DNA from: Spirillospora albida
GTDB lineage: Bacteria > Actinomycetota > Actinomycetes > Streptosporangiales > Streptosporangiaceae
Assembly (NCBI RefSeq): GCF_000718255.1
Contig: NZ_JOFJ01000002.1
Location: 248,001-312,000 of the forward strand
Reading direction: 5' to 3'
DNA length: 64,000 nucleotides
The translations under genes were made by a program, and so were the position numbers. Positions 58,247-64,000 of this stretch are shown piece after piece. The notes under the pieces are model-generated. The model had not been told where the DNA came from. It worked only from the letters and a program-made list of their open reading frames with translations, and searched no databases. The first letter of the stretch is position 1. Each line of letters opens with the position of its first letter.

Positions 58247-59476
58247 ATGGTCACTGCTCTTCTCGCGCTCCTCGCGACCCTCGGCGCCATGGGCGTCACC
58301 GGGTTGCTGGTCTCGCGCGCCTCCAAGGACCGGCTGCTCTACCTGATCGCGTGGTCCGCGACGCAGGTCGGGCTGTCGCTCGCGCTGCTGTGCATGACCA
58401 TCGGCCTGATGGCCGGGTTCGCCGGGCCGATGTTCCGGGTGATGGAGCTCGGCGCCGCGCTGGTCGCGCCGCTGTGGCTGGCGCTCGGCATGATCGAACT
58501 GATCGCGCGGTACGTCCAGGTGCGGTTCGGGGCCTGGCTGTTCACCGTGTCGTACACGGTGGTCGCGGTCGTCATCCTGGTGCTCGACCCGCTCAAGGGG
58601 TCGCTGGGCAAGAGCCTGCCGAAGCCCGGCGACACCTACGACGCGCTCCCGCTGCTGCTGCTCGACGGCGCCCACGTGGTCGCGGTGATCTCGCTGGCGG
58701 CGTGCACCGGCGTGACGGCCTGGCTGGCGAGCAAGCGCGACCGGGAGGCCGCCGAGCTGCTGATCCCGGTGGCGCTGGTGGCGCTCGCCGGGGTGCTGGT
58801 GGTCAGCGGCGTCCGCGGGTTCCTGCCCGCTCCGCTCGTGGTGATCGCGCTCGGCGCCGCCGCCGGACTGGTCTGGTACGGGGCGATGCGCACGATCCCG
58901 GTGTACGACGACGAGGACTACGCCGGCGACTACGACGACGAGCCCGCCACCGGCTACGACGCCCGCCCCCAGGTCGCCGAGCCGCCTGCGCGGCAGGCCC
59001 CGCCGGTGCGCGAGCCCCAGCCGGGGCGCCGCCGCCGGGAGCTGCGGTTCCCCGAGCCGGCGCCGGACGGGCTCGCCGGGGCCCCGCCGACGACCGTCGA
59101 CACGATCCGGCCGCCGGTCGTCCCGTCGCCGGGCGGCGAGCTGCCCGCCGGGTGCGGCCAGATCACCGTCTACACGCTGCTGGACGGGCGGGTGGACGCG
59201 TTCGACCGGCTGGCGGGCGAGCTGATCAAGGCGGCCAGGGCCGGCGAGCCGGACACGCTGATCTTCGCCTGCCACGAGGTGGTGGGCGCGCCCGCGCAGC
59301 GGATCTTCTACATGCTCTTCCGGGACGAGGCGGCGTTCTCGGCGCACCGGCGGCAGCCGCATCTGCAGCGGTTCCTGACCGAGTCGCGGCCGCACGTCCG
59401 GTCCACGAACGTGATCGAGCTGAAGCTCGGGCAGGCGAAGGTGCCGCTGCCCGCGCCCGAGTTCCCGAGGCGGTGA
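58247..59476 (+). CDS. Seven-helix membrane protein fused to an ABM (antibiotic biosynthesis monooxygenase-like) domain
   Basis: The first 220 residues of this 409-residue protein form about seven transmembrane helices (VTALLALLATLGAMGVTGLLV through PLVVIALGAAAGLVWYGAMRT). A charged, Pro-rich linker (about 225-295) follows, then a ferredoxin-like ABM domain of about 95 residues (QITVYTLLDGRVDAFDRLAGELIKAAR, ACHEVVGAPAQRIFYMLFRDEAAFSAHRRQPHLQRFLTE). ABM domains are found in cofactor-free monooxygenases and heme-degrading proteins, but also as binding modules. The stop overlaps the glutaredoxin start by 4 bases, which suggests a redox link. GGGGG sits about 5 bases before ATG 58247. Confidence 0.85.
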   Translation: MVTALLALLATLGAMGVTGLLVSRASKDRLLYLIAWSATQVGLSLALLCMTIGLMAGFAGPMFRVMELGAALVAPLWLALGMIELIARYVQVRFGAWLFTVSYTVVAVVILVLDPLKGSLGKSLPKPGDTYDALPLLLLDGAHVVAVISLAACTGVTAWLASKRDREAAELLIPVALVALAGVLVVSGVRGFLPAPLVVIALGAAAGLVWYGAMRTIPVYDDEDYAGDYDDEPATGYDARPQVAEPPARQAPPVREPQPGRRRRELRFPEPAPDGLAGAPPTTVDTIRPPVVPSPGGELPAGCGQITVYTLLDGRVDAFDRLAGELIKAARAGEPDTLIFACHEVVGAPAQRIFYMLFRDEAAFSAHRRQPHLQRFLTESRPHVRSTNVIELKLGQAKVPLPAPEFPRR

Positions 59477-59754
59477 CCGTGACGCAGGCGCGGCGGGGCG
59501 GCGACGTCCTCATCACGCTGCTCGGCAGGCCGGGCTGCCATCTGTGCGACGACGCGCGCGCCGTGATCGAGCGGGTCGCGGGCGAGCTGGGCGTGCCGTG
59601 GGAGGAGCGCGACATCACGCTCTCCGAGGAGGACGAGCGGCGCTACCGGGAGGAGATCCCGGTCACGTTCGTCAACGGCGTCCAGCACGACTTCTGGCGC
59701 GTGGACGAGAACCGGCTGCGTGCGGCGGTGAACGCGGCCCAGGGCTCCCGGTGA
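59473..59754 (+). CDS. Glutaredoxin-family (DUF836) protein
   Basis: The 93-residue protein has a thioredoxin fold with GRPGCHLCDDARAVIERV as the redox site (Cys-His-Leu-Cys), cis-Pro in EIPVTFVNG and a closing helix. This is the short bacterial glutaredoxin-like family seen before rex and hemA in actinobacteria. GTG 59473 overlaps the preceding stop by 4 bases. It probably reduces a disulfide in a partner, possibly the membrane-ABM protein or a heme-pathway enzyme. Confidence 0.88.
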   Translation: MTVTQARRGGDVLITLLGRPGCHLCDDARAVIERVAGELGVPWEERDITLSEEDERRYREEIPVTFVNGVQHDFWRVDENRLRAAVNAAQGSR

Positions 59755-59889
59755 TCGTGTCTCATCAGTCACATATCCGGCCAGCGGGGGGCTCGCCCCG
59801 CCCCCGGGTCGAGGTGCAAAATCCCTGGTGAAACGGGTTTCCGGTGATCGGACCGGAGGCGGGCTCCGGCCGGTGAGCGGGGGGCGACA

Positions 59890-59917
59890 TTGTGCACGTG
59901 TTCACAAGGGTTAATCT
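59890..59917 (+). promoter_or_regulatory. Rex operator overlapping the rex-hem promoter
   Basis: TTGTGCACGTGTTCACAA (59890-59907) is a near-perfect copy of the Rex operator (TTGTGAA-N4-TTCACAA) with one mismatch between half-sites. TAATCT (59912-59917) is the -10 box, and TTGTGC inside the operator serves as the -35 box with a 16-bp spacer. Rex bound to NAD+ should block this promoter, and NADH should release it. Confidence 0.88.
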
Positions 59918-60021
59918 GGAGGACAGCCCTGGGATGCCGGGCCGCGGCCGTGCGGCCCGGCCGGGGGCCGGGGCGAGGGGCCGCAACCCCGCCCCCAGCG
60001 TCGAGCCCCGAAGAGCAGGCC

Positions 60022-60810
60022 GTGACATCTCGCCAGAACCGCCGCGACCGGTCGGACCGCGGCATCCCCGAAGCGACCGTCGCGCGCCTGCCGGTGTACC
60101 TGCGCGCCCTGACCGGTCTGCAGGAGCGGGGCGTCGCGACCGTGTCGTCGGAGGAGCTCGCGGCGGCGGCCGGGGTGAACTCGGCGAAGCTCCGCAAGGA
60201 CCTGTCGCATCTCGGCTCCTACGGGACGCGCGGCGTCGGCTACGAGGTCGAGTACCTCGTGTACCAGATCTCCCGTGAACTCGGCCTCACCCAGGACTGG
60301 GTCGTGGCCATCATCGGTGTCGGTAACCTGGGCCGGGCGCTCGCGGGCTACGGTGGCTTCGCGTCCCGCGGCTTCCGGGTGGCGGCCCTCCTCGACGCGG
60401 ACGAGTCGATCGTCGGCGAGGAGATCGGCGGGATGACCGTGCGGCACATCGACCGGCTGGAGGACGTCATCGCCGATCACGGTGTGTCCATCGCCGTGAT
60501 CGCGACGCCCGCGGCCGCGGCGCAGGGCCTGTGCGACCGGGTCGTGGCGTCCGGCGTCACGAGCGTCCTGAACTTCGCGCCCGTCGTGCTCCAGGTACCG
60601 GACGGGGTGGACGTGCGGAAGGTCGACCTGTCCATCGAGCTGCAGATCCTGGCGTTCCACGAGCAGCGCAAGGCCGGCGGGCCGGACGAGTACGGTCCGC
60701 GGCCGGGCCAGGACGCCGGGCATTACGTGGAGACGGTGCGGAGAGACGCGCGACCCGGGAACGGGAACGGTATGACGCGAGCGGCGGAGTTTACGGAGAG
60801 TGCGACATGA
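60022..60810 (+). CDS. rex: Redox-sensing transcriptional repressor Rex
   Basis: Rex senses the NADH/NAD+ ratio and represses respiration and heme genes. The 262-residue protein has an N-terminal winged helix (PEATVARLPVYLRALTGLQERGVATVSSEELAAAAGVNSAKLRKDLSHLGSYGTRGVGY), a Rossmann NADH domain with VVAIIGVGNLGRALAGYGGF, and the swapped C-terminal helix. GTG 60022 matches the family start; the frame continues to 59890 across the operator, so a longer N-terminus is possible but unlikely. It overlaps hemA by 4 bases, and its own operator lies upstream, so it is autoregulated. Confidence 0.95.
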   Translation: MTSRQNRRDRSDRGIPEATVARLPVYLRALTGLQERGVATVSSEELAAAAGVNSAKLRKDLSHLGSYGTRGVGYEVEYLVYQISRELGLTQDWVVAIIGVGNLGRALAGYGGFASRGFRVAALLDADESIVGEEIGGMTVRHIDRLEDVIADHGVSIAVIATPAAAAQGLCDRVVASGVTSVLNFAPVVLQVPDGVDVRKVDLSIELQILAFHEQRKAGGPDEYGPRPGQDAGHYVETVRRDARPGNGNGMTRAAEFTESAT

Positions 60811-62396
60811 GCGTTCTGGTCGTCGGGCTGAGCCACCGCAGTGCCCCCGTGTCGCTGCTCGAGCGCACCGCGGTGGGCGGGGACGCCCTGGTCAAGATGC
60901 TGAACGACATCAACGACTCCCCGTACGTGGCCGAGACCGCGATCCTGTCCACCTGCAACCGCGTCGAGGTCTACGCGGTCGTCGACAAGTTCCACGGCGG
61001 CGTTTCCACGGTCTCGGAGCTGCTGTCCGTGCACTCCGGCGTCCCGCTGGAGGAGCTGTCCCGGCACCTGTACGTCCACTACGAGGAGCGGGCCGTCCAG
61101 CACGCGTTCGCGGTGGCGTGCGGGCTGGAGTCCATGGTCGTCGGTGAGGGGCAGATCCTCGGCCAGATCCGGCAGGCGTTCCGGCTCGCGCAGGAGCAGG
61201 AGACGCTGGGCCGCGACCTGCACGAGGTCCTGCAGCAGGCGCTCCGGGTCGGCAAGCGCGCCCACCACGAGACCGGTATCGACCGGGCCGGCGCGTCGCT
61301 GGTCAGCGTGGGCCTCGAGGTCGCCGTCCGGCATCTCGGGCCGCTGGAGGGCGTGCGCGCCCTCGTCGTCGGCGCCGGGTCGATGAGCTCGCTGGCGGCC
61401 GCCACGCTGAGCCGCGCCGGGGCCCGCGAGGTCGTGGTCGCGAACCGCACCCACGAGCGCGCGGTGCGGCTCGCCGCCTCGCTGGACGTCCCGTCCCGCG
61501 CGATCGAGCTCGGCCTGCTGGACACGGCGATCGCCCAGGCCGACCTCGTCGTGTCCTGTACGGGCGCGGCCGGGCTCGTGATCACCGCGGAGCGGCTCGC
61601 CGCGGCGGGCGTCGGCGCCGACGGGCGCCGCCGGTTCTTCCTCGACCTCGCGCTGCCGCACGATGTGGAACGCGCCGTTCGCGGCCTGCCGGGCGTCGCC
61701 CTCGCCGGGCTCGACGACCTCGGCGCCGCGCAGGAGGCGGCGGAGGCGATCGGGCCGAAGGCGGTCGAGGCGGTCCGCCGGATCGTGTGCGCGGAGGTCG
61801 ACGCGTTCGTCAGCGCCGCCCGCGCCGCCGCCGTCGCGCCGACCGTGGTGGCGCTGCGGACGAAGGCCGCGGACGTCGTCCGGTCCGAGCTTGAGCGGCT
61901 GACCGGCCGGCTGCCCGACCTCGACGACCGGTCCCGCAAGGAGATCGAGCAGGCGGTGCGCCGCGTCGCCGACAAGCTGCTGCACGCGCCGACCGTCCGG
62001 GTGAAGGAGCTCGCGGCGGCGCCGGGCGGCGACACCTACGCCGAGGCGCTGCGGGAGCTGTTCGACCTGGACCCGAAGGCGCCCGAGGCGGTGACGCGGC
62101 CCGAGATCGAGCCGGACGGGCCCCCGGCCGCCGCCACGCCGTGGGGAGAAGCCGCGCGTTCCTCGCGCGCTGCCCGTACGGTGGATACCTCACCCGTCCG
62201 GGACGCCGTGCCGGCCGAGTGCGCGGAAGCCGACTGCGTCGCGACCGACGGGGGGCTCGCCGCCGACCCGGCCGCGGTGAACACCATGAACGTGGACGCC
62301 GTCAACGCGCACGCCGCGAACGTCCGGGCGGTCAGCGCCCGCGAGACGGCGGGCGACACGGACCGGACGACCGAGCCGAGCGGAGCGAGGCGATGA
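60807..62396 (+). CDS. hemA: Glutamyl-tRNA reductase (hemA)
   Basis: HemA reduces glutamyl-tRNA to glutamate-1-semialdehyde, the first step of tetrapyrrole synthesis in most bacteria. The 529-residue protein has GLSHRSAPVSLLER, Cys50 in ILSTCNRVEVY (catalytic), GLESMVVGEGQILGQIR, the NADPH-binding ALVVGAGSMSSLAA, and FFLDLALPHDVE. The core ends near residue 440. About 85 further residues are low-complexity, rich in Ala, Asn and Val (AAVNTMNVDAVNAHAANVRA), an unusual tail. It overlaps rex and hemC by 4 bases each, so Rex controls heme synthesis here. Confidence 0.95.
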   Translation: MSVLVVGLSHRSAPVSLLERTAVGGDALVKMLNDINDSPYVAETAILSTCNRVEVYAVVDKFHGGVSTVSELLSVHSGVPLEELSRHLYVHYEERAVQHAFAVACGLESMVVGEGQILGQIRQAFRLAQEQETLGRDLHEVLQQALRVGKRAHHETGIDRAGASLVSVGLEVAVRHLGPLEGVRALVVGAGSMSSLAAATLSRAGAREVVVANRTHERAVRLAASLDVPSRAIELGLLDTAIAQADLVVSCTGAAGLVITAERLAAAGVGADGRRRFFLDLALPHDVERAVRGLPGVALAGLDDLGAAQEAAEAIGPKAVEAVRRIVCAEVDAFVSAARAAAVAPTVVALRTKAADVVRSELERLTGRLPDLDDRSRKEIEQAVRRVADKLLHAPTVRVKELAAAPGGDTYAEALRELFDLDPKAPEAVTRPEIEPDGPPAAATPWGEAARSSRAARTVDTSPVRDAVPAECAEADCVATDGGLAADPAAVNTMNVDAVNAHAANVRAVSARETAGDTDRTTEPSGARR

Positions 62397-63313
62397 GCAG
62401 TTCAGGTACGGGTCCGCTGCGGCTCGGCACCCGCAAGAGCCTGATGGCGACGACCCAGTCCCAGATGGTCGCGGACGAGCTGACCCGGCGCACCGGTCGC
62501 GCGGTCGAGCTCGTCGGCGTGACGACCGAGGGCGACGTCTCCAAGGCGCTGCTCGCCCAGATCGGCGGCACGGGCGTGTTCGTGAACGCGCTCCGCGACA
62601 AGATCCTGAGCGGCGAGGTCGACTTCGCCGTCCACTCGCTGAAGGACCTGCCGACCGCGGAGACCCCGGGTGTCGTGCTCGCCGCGACGCCCGCCCGCGA
62701 CGACGCCCGCGACGCCCTGTGCGGGCCGTCCAAGCTCGCGGATCTGCCGCGCGGCGCCCGCGTCGGCACCGGTTCGCCGCGCCGCATCGCGCAGCTCCTC
62801 GCGCTGCGCCCCGACCTGGACGTCGTGCCGATCCGCGGGAACGCCGACACGCGGCTGCGGAAGGTCACCGACGGCGAGCTGGACGCGATCGTGCTCGCGT
62901 ACGCCGGGCTGAACCGCATCGGGCGGCTGGACGCGGTCGCGGAGGTCTTCGAGACCGACCAGATGCTGCCCGCGCCGGGCCAGGGCTCGCTCGCGCTCGA
63001 GTGTGCCGCTGAGCGGGACGACCTGCGTGCCGTGCTCGGCGCGGTCGACGATGCTGTGACCCGGGCGGCGGTCACGGCCGAGCGCACCGTGCTGGCCGTC
63101 CTCGGGGCGGGCTGCTCGGCGCCGCTCGGCACCTTTGCCGTTGTAGAAGAAGAGAAGCTGCATCTGACGGCGACCGCCGCGTCGGTCGATGGGAGCCGGC
63201 AGATACGGCTGTCCGCAAGCGGCCACCCGGATCGGGCGGAGCGGATCGGGCGCGAACTCGCGGACCGGATGCTCGCCCAGGGGGCCGACCAGTTGATGGG
63301 GGAGCGCGATTGA
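62393..63313 (+). CDS. hemC: Hydroxymethylbilane synthase, porphobilinogen deaminase (hemC)
   Basis: HemC links four porphobilinogens into hydroxymethylbilane. The 306-residue protein has LRLGTRKSLMATTQSQMV, VDFAVHSLKDLPTAE (catalytic Asp), VGTGSPRRIAQL, IRGNADTRLRKV, PAPGQGSLALE and the dipyrromethane-cofactor Cys241 in LGAGCSAPLG. ATGA overlap with hemA and TTGA overlap with hemD show one polycistronic message. hemB and hemL are not in the window. Confidence 0.96.
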   Translation: MSSSGTGPLRLGTRKSLMATTQSQMVADELTRRTGRAVELVGVTTEGDVSKALLAQIGGTGVFVNALRDKILSGEVDFAVHSLKDLPTAETPGVVLAATPARDDARDALCGPSKLADLPRGARVGTGSPRRIAQLLALRPDLDVVPIRGNADTRLRKVTDGELDAIVLAYAGLNRIGRLDAVAEVFETDQMLPAPGQGSLALECAAERDDLRAVLGAVDDAVTRAAVTAERTVLAVLGAGCSAPLGTFAVVEEEKLHLTATAASVDGSRQIRLSASGHPDRAERIGRELADRMLAQGADQLMGERD

Positions 63314-64000
63314 GCCCCGTTGGTGACGGCACGGCGACCGGCCCCGGAACGGTCGTCCTGATCGGCATGGGCCCGGGTGATCCGGGCCTGCTGACGCTGC
63401 GCGCCGCGAGCGAGCTGGGCCGTGCCGACACGGTCGTGGTGGACCGTGCCGCGTGTCCCGCCGAGATCCTCGCGCACTGCCGCCCGGACGCGGAGATCCT
63501 CGACTCGGCGTCGGGCGACGCGGCCAAGCTGGCCGTGAAGGCCGCGCGGGCGGGCCGCCGGGTCGCCCGGCTGTTCCAGGGCGATCCCGGGCTTGCGTGC
63601 GCGTTCGCCGCCGAGGGCGGTGCGCTCGCCAAGGCCGGCGTCCCGTTCGAGGTCGTCCCGGGGGTGTCGGCCGTGACGGGTGTGCCCGGCTACGCGGGCA
63701 TCCCCCTGACGGACGCCGGGCACCGGGAGGTGCGCGTCATCGACGCGTCCGGGGGCGGGGTCGACTGGGAGCGGTTCGCCGACTCGGACGCCACCCTCGT
63801 GATCCTGGGCGTGGAGGGCGCGGTCGCCGAGACGGCCAAGGGCCTGATCGCGTCCGGCCGGCCGGACGCCACCCCCGCCGCCATGACCAGCCTCGGCACC
63901 ACCACCGAGCAGGAGACCGTCGTCTCCACGCTGAACCGGCTGGCGGCCGACACCAAGGGCATGGAGGCCCCGGCGCTGATCATCGTCGGCGACGTGGTGC
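63310..64000 (+). CDS. hemD: HemD fusion, N-terminal SUMT-like domain (3' truncated by window)
   Basis: The frame is open from TTG 63310 to the end of the window (230 residues). It is the S-adenosylmethionine-dependent uroporphyrinogen III methyltransferase (CobA/SUMT) fold: GMGPGDPGLLTLRAASELGRADTVVVDR, then ARLFQGDPGLACAFAAEG, EVVPGVSAVTGVPGYAGIPLTDAG and ATPAAMTSLGTTTEQETVVSTLNRLA. Catalytic motifs are eroded: the usual GGDPFIFGRGGEE is QGDPGLACAFAAEG and the usual THR is TDA. In actinobacteria this domain precedes uroporphyrinogen III synthase, which should lie just past the window. TTGA overlap with hemC fixes the start. Confidence 0.88.
   Translation, partial: MSPVGDGTATGPGTVVLIGMGPGDPGLLTLRAASELGRADTVVVDRAACPAEILAHCRPDAEILDSASGDAAKLAVKAARAGRRVARLFQGDPGLACAFAAEGGALAKAGVPFEVVPGVSAVTGVPGYAGIPLTDAGHREVRVIDASGGGVDWERFADSDATLVILGVEGAVAETAKGLIASGRPDATPAAMTSLGTTTEQETVVSTLNRLAADTKGMEAPALIIVGDVV

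Noticed and set aside
57175..59754. 859-residue open frame on the plus strand
   Set aside because: It runs antisense to the HAD gene and through the 7-TM/ABM gene in another frame; only its last 93 codons (glutaredoxin) are real.
1..64000. tRNA or rRNA genes, insertion sequences, prophage or a defence island
   Set aside because: I saw no cloverleaf, rRNA signature, transposase or phage genes; the region looks like stable core chromosome.

Overview
The window is a gene-dense, very GC-rich stretch of an actinobacterial chromosome. I recognise about 64 protein genes, and I see no rRNA, tRNA, CRISPR array, insertion sequence or prophage. The gene order (ftsH-fol cluster, stand-alone nuoD with a MidA-type methyltransferase, panC-panD-nadB-nadC-coaX-lysS, lsr2-clpC, disA-radA, a BldC-like regulator plus bS22, rex-hemA-hemC-hemD) resembles the core chromosome of Streptomyces and its relatives. 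A chaplin-like protein and a BldC/BdtA-type regulator point to a sporulating, mycelial actinomycete. An Actinomadura-like member of the Streptosporangiales is my best guess, by inference only.

Layout. 1-3951: end of ftsH, then folate synthesis (folE; folP, an NTF2-like gene, folB, folK and a DUF3180 membrane gene, chained by 4-base overlaps). 3974-9688: a NuoD paralogue away from any complex I operon, a YdbS/YdbT-like PH-domain membrane pair, a cytochrome P450 and a MidA/NDUFAF7-type methyltransferase. 9835-15673: a NarL-type two-component system, a chaplin-like secreted protein with a Gly-Gly-His tail, and an ABC exporter. 16016-23331: pantothenate, NAD and CoA genes, then lysyl-tRNA synthetase. 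23357-29761: a LacI regulator with a promoter/operator beside it, a small LuxR-type regulator, an NlpC/P60 hydrolase behind a convincing cyclic-di-AMP riboswitch, a short N-acetylglutamate synthase, two RDD membrane proteins and lsr2. 30128-38859: clpC with two ClgR-type operators, a cell-wall amidase, an adenosine-deaminase-like enzyme, mutY, disA and radA. 38889-51889: hydrolase, methyltransferase, sugar isomerase, TetR with an ABC-2 exporter, LCP ligase, proline dehydrogenase, proC, a MacAB-like tripartite exporter and an esterase. 52039-59754: acuC-like deacetylase with a phosphatase-like partner, BdtA-like regulator, bS22, epimerase-acyltransferase, HAD phosphatase, a 7-TM/ABM fusion and a glutaredoxin. 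59890-64000: rex-hemA-hemC-hemD behind a clear Rex operator; hemD runs off the end.

How it works together. Most genes are housekeeping: folate, NAD, CoA and tetrapyrrole cofactors, redox control (Rex, glutaredoxin), proteolysis (FtsH, ClpC), and cell-wall turnover. The wall hydrolase is probably under c-di-AMP control, and the c-di-AMP synthase DisA is encoded 10 kb away. At least thirteen genes carry a TANNNT -10 box only 6-7 bases before the start codon with no convincing Shine-Dalgarno sequence, so they are probably translated from leaderless mRNAs. I used this signal to choose several starts.

Leads most worth following: the NuoD2/MidA pair (a lone quinone-site subunit with Trp replacing the quinone-binding Tyr, but keeping the Arg that NDUFAF7 methylates in mitochondria), the Gly-Gly-His-tailed chaplin, the LacI-controlled promoter with no evident target gene, the DUF2520 protein fused into the panC operon, and the 7-TM/ABM membrane protein.
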